From positions 1 to 21,991 of IMG/VR virus record IMGVR_UViG_3300048445_000120: a stretch of DNA of 21,991 bases. One strand, 5' to 3'. Shown piece by piece: positions 7,263-15,626 of this stretch. The notes under the pieces were generated by a model, which had not been told where the DNA came from, made no database searches, and worked only from the letters and a program-made list of their open reading frames with translations. The DNA comes from a virus. Each line of letters starts with the position of its first letter. Position 1 is the stretch's first letter. A program made the translations under genes and the position numbers.

Positions 7263-7550
7263 ATGCCAAGCAAAAATGCACCATCAAGAAAAAAATCTTT
7301 AGGTTACTATAAAAAAGTAAATAAAAAAGGTGGCACTGGTAAAAAAGCTGGTGGCGGAATGACTGCTAAAGGTGTAGCTAAATACAGAAGAGATAACCCA
7401 GGCAGCAAACTTAAAACAGCCGTAACAACTCCACCTTCTAAATTAAAGAAAGGAAGCAAAGCTGCTAAAAGACGTAAATCATTTTGTGCAAGATCAAAAG
7501 GATGGAAATCTGAAAGGGGTAGAGCCGCTAGAAGAAAATGGAACTGTTAA
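7263..7550 (+). CDS. Basic phage protein with KRRKSFCARSKG motif
   Basis: A 95-aa, very basic protein. The N-terminal half is Lys/Gly-rich with a KGVAKYRRDNPGSKLKTAV segment. The C-terminal half has GSKAAKRRKSFCARSKGWK and ends RRKWNC. The K-x-RKSFCAR core with a terminal Cys is a pattern I recall from many phage proteins next to tail or lysis genes. Cysteines at the motif and at the very C-terminus could bind metal or form a disulphide. It starts 2 bp after the previous stop, and the next start directly follows its stop. Role unknown; DNA binding or condensation is inference. Confidence 0.8.
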   Translation: MPSKNAPSRKKSLGYYKKVNKKGGTGKKAGGGMTAKGVAKYRRDNPGSKLKTAVTTPPSKLKKGSKAAKRRKSFCARSKGWKSERGRAARRKWNC

Positions 7551-7715
7551 ATGGAAAGTAGAGGGTTAGGAGATTCAATAGCGAAGTTTACTAAAGCTAC
7601 AGGTATAAAACGTGTAGTTGATAAAGTATCGTCTGGTTTAAACATACCTTGTGGTTGTGAGGCTAGACAGAATGCGTTGAATAAAATTGTCCCATATAAA
7701 ATGAAAAAAAGATGA
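7551..7715 (+). CDS. Small conserved-type phage protein, 54 aa
   Basis: A 54-aa protein read from the ATG directly after the previous stop, ending ATGA-overlapped with the holin start. It begins MESRGLGDSIAKFTKATGIK, continues with VVDKVSSG and has a CGCEARQNALNK-x-VPYK end. The GLGD-x-I-x-K-x-TKATGIK ... CGC-x-RQ-x-LN pattern matches small proteins I recall from marine phages beside the 3-TM holin. The Cys-x-Cys pair may bind metal. Too short for usual cut-offs but strongly supported by context and perfect gene packing. Confidence 0.8.
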   Translation: MESRGLGDSIAKFTKATGIKRVVDKVSSGLNIPCGCEARQNALNKIVPYKMKKR

Positions 7716-8173
7716 GTAAACCAAAAAAGAAATTTGCAGAAACTACTGTAGGTAAACTTTTGTTTGGTGCAGCTTCATTAGTTAACCCTACTTTGGGTAA
7801 TTTAATTAGTGGTGCTTCAACCCCAGCAGAGGCTATAGCGGCAATAGGTAAATCCGATGTTAGCAGCGAAGATAAAATAAAATTACAGCAACTTATATTT
7901 GAACAACAAAATAAAGAAATGGAAAGCATCACCTCAAGGTGGGAGGCGGATTCCATGTCAGATTCCTGGCTTTCGAAAAATGTACGCCCGCTAGTTTTAG
8001 TGTGGTGTATTGTTATATTTTCATTAGCGGGGATATTGGATAGTGTTGAATCAATACCATTCCATATAGGTGAAACATGGAACGATACTTTTGAAAAAGT
8101 TATGATGAGTGTTGTTTTGGCATATTTTGGTGGACGAAGTGGAGAAAAAGCTGCAAGTTTATTAAAAAAGTAA
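7712..8173 (+). CDS. Holin of the GTA_holin_3TM type
   Basis: A 153-aa membrane protein. A glycine-rich hydrophobic segment lies at about 16-36, followed by an acidic/glutamine-rich linker, then the family signature RWEADSMSDSWLSKNVRP at 76-93. Transmembrane segments follow at about 92-110 (LVLVWCIVIFSLAGI) and 127-141 (VMMSVVLAYFGG), and the end is RSGEKAASLLKK. This matches the three-TM holin family first named from gene transfer agents. It should permeabilise the inner membrane to release an endolysin or trigger lysis. No endolysin is present in the window. It overlaps the upstream 54-aa gene by 4 nt and precedes the second MARISTY gene by 3 bp. Confidence 0.85.
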   Translation: MSKPKKKFAETTVGKLLFGAASLVNPTLGNLISGASTPAEAIAAIGKSDVSSEDKIKLQQLIFEQQNKEMESITSRWEADSMSDSWLSKNVRPLVLVWCIVIFSLAGILDSVESIPFHIGETWNDTFEKVMMSVVLAYFGGRSGEKAASLLKK

Positions 8174-8176
8174 TAC

Positions 8177-8878
8177 ATGGCTAGAATTAGTACATATAAT
8201 TTAGACAATACCGTTTCTAAAAACGATAAAGTTATAGGAACAGATTCCTCAGGGAATGGTACTAAAAATTTTAAACTAGAAAATATTGTAGGGTTTTTAA
8301 ATACTTCAGGCCTAATTAATTTAAACGGGGTAGTAAATAAATTCACGCCACAGGGTGGAAGCTTATTGTCAGGACATTTTAAATTACCTTCAGGCGGAAC
8401 AGGGGTTGCTTTTGATTCAATAACATCTTTGAAAGTTTCTATAAATAACTTGGATAATTTAAACATGGTTGAGTTCTATAATCATTTAGTAGATCAAGGA
8501 TTGAAAATATCTAACGTTGATAATATAAGTGAATTTGGCCATTATGCTTTTATAAGCGCAGTCCAAGCTAACCCATCAGATAATTTTTTAACATTTAACT
8601 TAGGTTATTTAAATGGCAATGGTACTTTAAGGGATGATAAATATTATTTATTTAATCTAGATAACTCAGGTAGAACAGATAAAAATTTTATTACATCTAA
8701 TATTAATTTCATTGCTAATTCAACTCAAACAATAGCCCACAATTTAGGTAAGTTCCCATCTGTAACAACAGTTGATTCAGCGGGATCTCATATAGTGGGC
8801 GACATTCAACATATAGACAACAATAATTTCACTATAACATTTAAAGCCTCATTTCAAGGTAAAGTATACGTAAACTAA
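8177..8878 (+). CDS. Tail fibre protein sharing the MARISTY N-terminus
   Basis: A 233-aa tail protein. Residues 1-40 share their pattern with the 1022-aa protein at 520: MARISTY, then D-T, and an (N/T)-x-(N)-(Y/F)-KL segment. The middle is beta-rich, and residues about 172-233 form a terminal module with IAHNLGKFPSV-TTVDSAG, VGDI-x-HIDNNN-TITF and GKVYVN, a common end of phage fibre or tail proteins. There is no S74 domain. Probable role: a short fibre or plug docking on the same site as the larger protein. The start follows the holin stop closely, with no Shine-Dalgarno sequence. Confidence 0.75.
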   Translation: MARISTYNLDNTVSKNDKVIGTDSSGNGTKNFKLENIVGFLNTSGLINLNGVVNKFTPQGGSLLSGHFKLPSGGTGVAFDSITSLKVSINNLDNLNMVEFYNHLVDQGLKISNVDNISEFGHYAFISAVQANPSDNFLTFNLGYLNGNGTLRDDKYYLFNLDNSGRTDKNFITSNINFIANSTQTIAHNLGKFPSVTTVDSAGSHIVGDIQHIDNNNFTITFKASFQGKVYVN

Positions 8879-8884
8879 TAAACT

Positions 8885-9883
8885 ATGGCACTCTCATATT
8901 TAACAGATATTAATTTAAACAAAAACGAATTACAAAATGCGGTAATTCAGAAACTAGCCACTGACCCGTCGTCCGGGCAAACCGCGGGTTGGATAATATA
9001 TAATACGTCAGACAACCAATTAAAAGTTTACGATGGTTCAAATTGGACCAATGTAGGTGGTGACATAACTGGCGTTAATATAACAGCTGGAACTGGATTA
9101 ACAGGAACAGTAAGCACAACATCCGGGCAACACACTCAAACAATTGATTTAGCTGACACAACGGTAACGGCTGGTTCGTATGGTTCTGCCACAGCGATAC
9201 CAACATTTACTGTAGATGCACAAGGTAGATTAACGGCAGCTGGAACCGCTTCAATTAGTACAGATTTAACAATTGCAGCAGATAGTGGGTCTGATGATGT
9301 TGTTTCAGTTGGAACTGACACTTTAACATTTTCTGGAACTGCAAACGAAATTGATACTGCAGTAAGTAATAATGAAATAACAATTGGATTAGTTGCAAAC
9401 CCGACGGTTTCTGGTAACTTAATAGTTTCTGGAAATTTAACAGTATCGGGCACAACAACAACTGTAAATACAGAAACAATAAATCTTGCTGATAATATAA
9501 TTACTTTAAATAGTAATGAAGCAGGCACCCCAAGTGAAAATGCAGGTATTGAAGTTGAAAGAGGAACTTCAGATAATGTAGTATTTAGGTGGAATGAAGG
9601 TACAGATATTTGGGAACTTACTAAAGATGGAACTAACTACTACGAAGTACAGACTGTTGGTGAAAGCACTTATGCAACATCAATAGGTGATGGGTCCGCA
9701 ACTTCTTACACTGTAACACACAATTTAGGTTCTCAGGATGTAATTGTGCAGCTTTACGACAATAGTTCATTAGATACAGTTTACGCAGACGTAGTAAGAA
9801 CATCTACATCAGTTGTAACAATTGATTTCAACTCTGCACCAACAACAAACGATATTAGAGTACTTATTACAAAAATAGGTTAA
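8885..9883 (+). CDS. Tail fibre protein, 332 aa
   Basis: A 332-aa beta-rich fibre protein. The N-terminus (MALSYLTDINLNKNELQNAV) is followed by a WIIYNTSDNQLKVYDGSNW module. A TVTAGSYGSATAIPTFTVDA plus QGRLTAAGTAS segment comes next, then GNL-VSGNLTVSGTTTTVN and an ENAGIEVERG...FRWNEGTD-WELT module. The C-terminus (about 260-332) is a VTHNLGSQDVIVQLYD domain ending RVLITK. All are familiar phage fibre modules. No S74 domain. It probably forms part of a tail fibre built with the following large proteins. Confidence 0.85.
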   Translation: MALSYLTDINLNKNELQNAVIQKLATDPSSGQTAGWIIYNTSDNQLKVYDGSNWTNVGGDITGVNITAGTGLTGTVSTTSGQHTQTIDLADTTVTAGSYGSATAIPTFTVDAQGRLTAAGTASISTDLTIAADSGSDDVVSVGTDTLTFSGTANEIDTAVSNNEITIGLVANPTVSGNLIVSGNLTVSGTTTTVNTETINLADNIITLNSNEAGTPSENAGIEVERGTSDNVVFRWNEGTDIWELTKDGTNYYEVQTVGESTYATSIGDGSATSYTVTHNLGSQDVIVQLYDNSSLDTVYADVVRTSTSVVTIDFNSAPTTNDIRVLITKIG

Positions 9884-9903
9884 TATAATTTTATAAATTT
9901 AAT

Positions 9904-12900
9904 ATGGCAAATCGCTTTCTTAGTAATATAAGAATTAACGACGCGTATACTTTCCCAGCGTCAGATGGTAGCAGTGGACAAGTTATCACAACTGATGGTT
10001 CTGGTAATTTATCTTTTTCGGAAGCTGGAACAAGTGATGCAGCCTCTGTAATTTATAGAGATAATTTCACTGGAGATGGGAGTACGGTGTCATTTGATTT
10101 ACAAAATTCAATTACTGATGAAGACCAAACACAAATATATATAGATGGTGTTTATCAAGAAAAAGACACGTATTCCGTATCGGGATCAACAATAACCTTT
10201 ACAACTGCACCAATTAGTGGTCACAGCATAGAGGTTATTTCTATTTCAGCTATAAACACAGGGCCTACGATTATTTATCAAGATAATTTTACAGGCAACG
10301 GCTCAGCAACAGATTTTACGTTAGCAAACGCTATAGACAATGAAGTTAAAACTTTAATATTTTTAAATGGTGTTTATCAATTTAAAAATACTTACAGCGT
10401 TGACTCAACTACACTTAGTTTTGATGCAGCTCCAGCGAATGGAGTGGACATAGAGGTTATCAGTATTGCTTCAGCTACGCAAGCAGACAGTTTACAAGCT
10501 GGTTCTGTAATTGTGCCTGTAAAAAATACACATAATGCAAGCATATCAAAAGGAACTCCAGTATACATTAGCGGTAACGTTGGTAATTCAGCAAGATTAC
10601 AAATAGCACCAGCAGACGCAAGCAATAGTGCTAAAATGCCAGCAGCAGGATTGTTACTAACTACGCTTGCTGTAAATGCAGAAGGCTATGCAATTACAGG
10701 CGGCTATTTAAGAAACATTACAACAGACACAATTGATGGCACAAGCACAACATCAAACGATACTGTATATGTAAAAGCTGGTGGTGGTTTAACAATGACA
10801 AAACCAACTGGTAGCAATTTAATCCAAAACATTGCTAAAATTGCAAGATCCTCTAGTGGCAATTCAGGTTCGTTATTGGTATCATCAATACTTAGAACAA
10901 ACGATATTCCCAATATTGCTAACGATCATTTTTGGTTAGGTAATTCTTCTAGTGTGGCAACGGCTACATCATTTCCAACAGAAGTTGGTAATTATTTAAC
11001 AACAAACAGCTACGCAACAGAAAACTATGTAGATACAGAAGTTGCAGGGTTAGTTGCTTCGGCTCCTACAACGTTAGATACCTTAAATGAACTAGCGGCA
11101 GCATTAGGTGATGATCCTAACTTTGCCACAACTACAGCTAATAGCATTGGCACTAAACTCCCTTTGGCTGGTGGTACATTAACTGGAGGATTGACGGGAA
11201 CAAATGCAACTTTTAATGGTCAATTAACTGTAAATCCTAACGCAACTACAAGTGTAAGAATTGGTACCGGAGGAACAAATGCAGGTTTAGTATTTGGAGC
11301 AGTAGGGGATGAGCTTTATATAGGCGCAAACAATACTCATCAAATTAGGTGTAAAACTAATAATGATGTAGAATTTGTTGCCAACGCAACTTTTGCAGGT
11401 AATATAACTGTTAATAAAACTACAGGTGTTGCAATAGCTGATATAATAAGTGGAGATAATTATTCTGTTCTTACTTTACAAGGCGGACAAACTGGAGATG
11501 CTGCAAATGGTTTTGGTATTTATTCAGGTTATCCATCAGCAGGAGATTTTACCATACGAGAAAATGGAGTTGCTAATTACTTAACAATAGCCAAAACAAC
11601 TGGTAACGCAACTTTTGCAGGAGCAATAACAATATCTAAAACTTCAAGTGCAGATTTAAGATTACATTCATCAACATATTCTGCTGATTTTAATTTAATA
11701 AGTGGTGCAACTGGCGCAAATAAACTTGGTATATATGACAATAATGGAGGTGCATATAGGTTAATTATAGACAGTTCTGGAAACATAGGAATCGGGACGA
11801 CTCCAAAAGCTTGGACAACTGCAGGCGGAACTAAAGCCTTGCAAATTTCTACAAGAGCTGCTTTGTGGGAAGCCTATAATGGAACATACCTATCTAATAA
11901 TATGTATTATGATGGTGGTGAAAAATACATAGAATCAGATGAAGCTGCACAAATATCTCTTGGTGGAGATGGTACAATATATTTTCGAAATGCTGTAAGT
12001 GGTACTGCGGATGCAGCACTTACTTGGAACGAAAGAATGCGTATAGACAGTTCTGGAAACGTAGGAATTGGAATAACTAACCCTGACTACAAATTAGATG
12101 TAGCTGGTAACTTCAGAATAAATGAAGGTAGCGCCTTTACAGATCTTGACATTAAATCTGATAGAACAAGCGGTAACATTGGTGGTGTAAATTTTGTAAA
12201 TGCGTCTGATGCGATCAAAGGTCAGATATATGGACACACCGATGGCTCTGTTAAGATAGGAACAGGAGGAACAAGTGTCGCAATGGTTTTAGACAGTTCA
12301 GGAAACGTAGGAATTGGGACGACTACGCCTTCAAGTTTACTTCATTTAGAATCAACTACAGGTAGTGTTTTAACTCTTGAAAGAAATGATACTTATTTAG
12401 GTGCGGGGAATGTTATCGGTGATATAAATTTTGATGCAAATGTGACAGGAACAACTATTGCTTCAATAAAGGCTCGTGCATCAGAAACTGGAACAACAAA
12501 AACTTATTTACGATTTGATACTAACGATGGTTCTTCTACAGCAGAAAGAATGCGTATAACATCTGGGGGTAATGTAGAAATTGCATCTGGAGGAAAATTA
12601 ACTTTAAATAATACAAGTGGTAATAATTGGAGTTTTTTAAGTTTTACTAACGGTAGTTTATTTTTACAAATAGGAGCAGCAAATTTAGGAAGATTTGATG
12701 GAACTTCAGGGGCATATACTGCTATGTCAGATGTTAATAAAAAGAAAGATTTTGAAGATTCTAAAATAGGTTTAAAAGAAGTTATGGAATTACAACCTAA
12801 ACTTTATAGAATGAAAGAAGATGCTGAAAATTCAGATAAATTATTAGGATTTATTGCACAAGAAGTAAAAGAATCTATACCTCAAGCGTATGTAGAAAGT

Positions 12901-13032
12901 GGAGCAGATGATAATAAATTTATAGGTTTAAATCAAATGCCAATAATAGCAGCTTTAACAAAATCAATACAAGAACTAAAAGCAGATAACGATAGCTTAA
13001 AAGCTAGAATAGAAACGTTAGAAAATAATTAA
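9904..13032 (+). CDS. Large tail fibre with divergent S74 chaperone
   Basis: A 1042-aa modular fibre. Residues 46-117 and 121-192 are a tandem duplication of a beta domain (IY-DNFTG-GS, GVYQ-K-TYSV, IEVISI). Residues about 200-345 form another fibre module (SKGTPVYISGNVG, GYAITGGYLRNI). A TLNELAAALGDD segment at about 393-404 is shared with the 775-aa protein. The shaft then repeats ERMRI-SSGNVGIG units. The last 101 residues are S74-like: SDVNKK at 942-947 keeps Ser942 and Lys947 of the self-cleavage dyad, but the usual Arg-Leu is replaced by Asn-Lys. GFIAQEV and a terminal coiled coil are intact. The next fibre starts 1 bp after the stop. Confidence 0.9.
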   Translation: MANRFLSNIRINDAYTFPASDGSSGQVITTDGSGNLSFSEAGTSDAASVIYRDNFTGDGSTVSFDLQNSITDEDQTQIYIDGVYQEKDTYSVSGSTITFTTAPISGHSIEVISISAINTGPTIIYQDNFTGNGSATDFTLANAIDNEVKTLIFLNGVYQFKNTYSVDSTTLSFDAAPANGVDIEVISIASATQADSLQAGSVIVPVKNTHNASISKGTPVYISGNVGNSARLQIAPADASNSAKMPAAGLLLTTLAVNAEGYAITGGYLRNITTDTIDGTSTTSNDTVYVKAGGGLTMTKPTGSNLIQNIAKIARSSSGNSGSLLVSSILRTNDIPNIANDHFWLGNSSSVATATSFPTEVGNYLTTNSYATENYVDTEVAGLVASAPTTLDTLNELAAALGDDPNFATTTANSIGTKLPLAGGTLTGGLTGTNATFNGQLTVNPNATTSVRIGTGGTNAGLVFGAVGDELYIGANNTHQIRCKTNNDVEFVANATFAGNITVNKTTGVAIADIISGDNYSVLTLQGGQTGDAANGFGIYSGYPSAGDFTIRENGVANYLTIAKTTGNATFAGAITISKTSSADLRLHSSTYSADFNLISGATGANKLGIYDNNGGAYRLIIDSSGNIGIGTTPKAWTTAGGTKALQISTRAALWEAYNGTYLSNNMYYDGGEKYIESDEAAQISLGGDGTIYFRNAVSGTADAALTWNERMRIDSSGNVGIGITNPDYKLDVAGNFRINEGSAFTDLDIKSDRTSGNIGGVNFVNASDAIKGQIYGHTDGSVKIGTGGTSVAMVLDSSGNVGIGTTTPSSLLHLESTTGSVLTLERNDTYLGAGNVIGDINFDANVTGTTIASIKARASETGTTKTYLRFDTNDGSSTAERMRITSGGNVEIASGGKLTLNNTSGNNWSFLSFTNGSLFLQIGAANLGRFDGTSGAYTAMSDVNKKKDFEDSKIGLKEVMELQPKLYRMKEDAENSDKLLGFIAQEVKESIPQAYVESGADDNKFIGLNQMPIIAALTKSIQELKADNDSLKARIETLENN
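10039..10479 (+). repeat. Tandem beta-domain duplication in the 1042-aa fibre
   Basis: Two adjacent copies of about 72 residues (46-117 and 121-192) align at DNFTG-GS, a D/A-x-T-x-I/L-x-x-(D/N)GVYQ turn, TYSV and IEVIS(I). The DNA has diverged, so this is an old duplication. Such repeats are common in fibre shafts. Confidence 0.75.
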
Positions 13033-13033
13033 T

Positions 13034-15361
13034 ATGGCACAAACTAAAGTAAAACTTATATCAGACGGGGTAATAGTCCAGGGTAATTTGCATGTTAGCC
13101 ACGGTATCACAACTGCTGATATTGGTGAAGGCAGTAACTTGTATTATACAGACGCTAGAGTAGGTTCTTACTTATCAACAAATAGTTTTGCTACAGAAAG
13201 CTATGTAGGCACACAAATAGCTAATTTAGTTGATTCGTCGCCTTCAGCGCTTAATACACTAAATGAATTAGCTGCAGCACTTGGTGATGACGCAAACTTT
13301 AGTACAACAGTTACCAATTCGATTGCATTGAAAGCACCGTTAGCTTCACCTAGTTTTACGGGTAATGTCGGAATCGGAACAAATTCGCCAAGTGCTACAT
13401 TACAAGTTAATGGTAATACAAACTTTGGTAATGCCGCCCAACCAGCAAATACTTCTAATTATATTAATAACTTTAATAACGACTTAGCTTTATTAATTAA
13501 AAAAATAAGCACAGGAGTTGGTGATTATTTAAGTATTCAAGACAGTACTGGAAGTTCTAAGTTTATAGTAAAAAGCGACGGCAACGTAGGAATTAATGCA
13601 TCAGCTTCATTAAGATTTAATAGCGCAGGGGATAATACTCACGCCGTAGGTTATGATTCAACTGTTGATGGTTCTTTCTTACGAGGTCAAAACGGAATAA
13701 GATTTTTAACTGGCACAGGAGGTGGTTCAGAAAGAATGCGTATAACGTCTGCAGGAAACGTAGGAATAGGAGTTGCGCCAAGCAACACACAAGCAATTAC
13801 TACGCAAATAACCAATGGTTTAAGTTTATTTGGCAATAACTCAACACCTTACGGATTCATAAGTAACAATCATGCTTGGACTAGTCCAGGTGGTGATCAA
13901 TATTTAGTTAGTAATTATGGTGCTTCATATTACAAACAGTACGAAGGAGCTCATAGTTGGGCTACAGCGCCTTCTGGGGCTGCAGGAAGCACCGCAACTT
14001 TTACCACTAGAATGACTATTCTTTCTGGCGGTAACGTAGGAATTGGTGTTACTGGGCCCAGTGCTAAATTACACGTAGTGGATGGCAATAATTATGCAAA
14101 ACTAGGTGATTTACATGGTAATTCTACCATGTCATTGAGAATGGCTGACAACTCGGGGTTTCCAGTTGAAGTACAGGCTTATGGCACTGAATTAAGATTT
14201 AATACCGCCACTACCACTGGAGCAACGCCAAGTGTTAAAATGAATATTCTTTCCAATGGAAACGTAGGAATCGGAACGACTTCGCCTGCTGCCACATTAG
14301 ATGTTGATGATGACAATACTGGAAAAATAAGACTATTAAGAAATGGTTCTACCAGAGTAGAATTAAGTAACAATGCAAACGAAGGTGAACTTTCTTTATA
14401 TCGTTCAAGTACCGCAAAAACCATATATATTTCTTCATATTATGATAGTTATTTTAATGGAGGAAACGTCGGGATTGGAGAAACATCCCCTAGCGATAAA
14501 CTTCATGTTAGTGGTGGGAATGTTAGAATATACTCTACTAATAACGCAAACCATTTAATACTTAAAAACAATGCAACTGGAACAAGTGGTGTTTTTGAAG
14601 AAAGAATAAAATTTTTAGGATGGAATGATAATGAGAACGCATCTATTATAGCTAAAGGTAACGCCTATTTTGGTTCCCCTGTTAACGCTTTGGCTTTTTC
14701 AGTTTCTGCTGTAGAGGCAATGAGAATTAAACATGGAGGAAATGTTGGGATCGGGACGACAAACGCAGATTCAAAATTAAAAGTAGAAGCTAAAAATGCT
14801 TCAAATGTTATTTACGCAGGGTTTAGAGTTGGTTATAATGCAACTTCAAATAATTATTACGATGCAGATACCCACCATTTTAGATTAGGAACCGGGAGTA
14901 GCGCGGGAGGAAATTTATATGTTGGTGGCGGCGTTTACTTAGGTGGAACCGCAGCTGCTAATAAATTAGACGACTACGAAGAAGGAACTTGGACACCAAC
15001 ATCTAATCTACCAGGTGCGACTGTATCTTCTTATGGTAAATACACTAAGATTGGCAACATTGTGTATATTGCAGGTAAAATTGATTTTACAGGTAAAACC
15101 GGTACCGCTGTTAATGTTGTTATAGAGGGCCTACCCTTTAGTGGATCGAATACGGCTGATGCACAAACAAGACCCAGTGCTTTTCCCGAAGGGGATTTAG
15201 TAAATATGGCTACTTTAGTAAATAACTATGGACACTTTAGGGTTAATAGCAATCAAATGCAAGGGGTTATTGTTAGTAATGGTAATACTATTTACATGAG
15301 TTCAAATAATTTTAGCTCCTCAGGTCAATTTAATTTTAGTGTTGTATATACAGCCACTTAA
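13034..15361 (+). CDS. Tail fibre protein with receptor-type C-terminus, no S74
   Basis: A 775-aa fibre. The N-terminus has an EGSNLYYTDARVGSYLST segment, partly shared with the 900-aa protein, then TLNELAAALGDD as in the 1042-aa protein. The shaft has repeated GNVGIG-T-P units, with ERMRI at about residues 233-237. Near residues 637-653 a GGTAAANKLDDYEEGTWTPT segment introduces a terminal beta domain of about 125 residues (YGKYTKIGNIVYIAGKIDF, LPFSGS). This ending is known from fibres and knobs that touch receptors. There is no S74 chaperone and no terminal coiled coil, unlike its neighbours, so folding may depend on another protein. An 81-aa gene follows after 18 bp. Confidence 0.88.
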   Translation: MAQTKVKLISDGVIVQGNLHVSHGITTADIGEGSNLYYTDARVGSYLSTNSFATESYVGTQIANLVDSSPSALNTLNELAAALGDDANFSTTVTNSIALKAPLASPSFTGNVGIGTNSPSATLQVNGNTNFGNAAQPANTSNYINNFNNDLALLIKKISTGVGDYLSIQDSTGSSKFIVKSDGNVGINASASLRFNSAGDNTHAVGYDSTVDGSFLRGQNGIRFLTGTGGGSERMRITSAGNVGIGVAPSNTQAITTQITNGLSLFGNNSTPYGFISNNHAWTSPGGDQYLVSNYGASYYKQYEGAHSWATAPSGAAGSTATFTTRMTILSGGNVGIGVTGPSAKLHVVDGNNYAKLGDLHGNSTMSLRMADNSGFPVEVQAYGTELRFNTATTTGATPSVKMNILSNGNVGIGTTSPAATLDVDDDNTGKIRLLRNGSTRVELSNNANEGELSLYRSSTAKTIYISSYYDSYFNGGNVGIGETSPSDKLHVSGGNVRIYSTNNANHLILKNNATGTSGVFEERIKFLGWNDNENASIIAKGNAYFGSPVNALAFSVSAVEAMRIKHGGNVGIGTTNADSKLKVEAKNASNVIYAGFRVGYNATSNNYYDADTHHFRLGTGSSAGGNLYVGGGVYLGGTAAANKLDDYEEGTWTPTSNLPGATVSSYGKYTKIGNIVYIAGKIDFTGKTGTAVNVVIEGLPFSGSNTADAQTRPSAFPEGDLVNMATLVNNYGHFRVNSNQMQGVIVSNGNTIYMSSNNFSSSGQFNFSVVYTAT

Positions 15362-15379
15362 TAAAAAAAAATAAATAAA

Positions 15380-15625
15380 ATGAGTCTATCAAAACAAAAA
15401 ATCCAAGACAAAATTGAAATAGTTAGCGAATTCAAACATATTCAAATTAGATATTCAGATCAAATAATTGAAGATGGTAAGGTTATATCAAGCTCATACT
15501 ACAGAGACATGGTAACTTGTGGTGACGATGCAAAAGCTATTGAACATAATGTAAAAGCTTTAGCTGATATATACTGGACAGATGAAATAAAAGCAGCATA
15601 CCAAGCGAGTTTAGAAATAGAATAA
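15380..15625 (+). CDS. Small fibre-linked protein, 81 aa
   Basis: An 81-aa soluble protein: MSLSKQKIQDKIEIV start, a beta hairpin with IQIRYSDQIIEDGKVISSSYYR, then a helical end (AIEHNVKALADIYWTDEIKAAYQ). I recall this family (LSK-KI-DKIE...IEDGKVIS) as short genes beside fibre genes in marine phages; the function is not known to me. It sits between two large fibres, 18 bp after the first and 1 bp before the second, as with the small proteins at 3590 and 18331. A role in fibre assembly or as a fibre-base component is inference. Confidence 0.7.
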   Translation: MSLSKQKIQDKIEIVSEFKHIQIRYSDQIIEDGKVISSSYYRDMVTCGDDAKAIEHNVKALADIYWTDEIKAAYQASLEIE

Positions 15626-15626
15626 T

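Noticed and set aside
7663-8466. A 267-codon antisense frame
   Set aside because: It lies opposite the 54-aa protein, the holin and the start of the 233-aa fibre, all with recognisable motifs on the + strand. Its translation has no recognisable domain, and every other gene in the window is on +.
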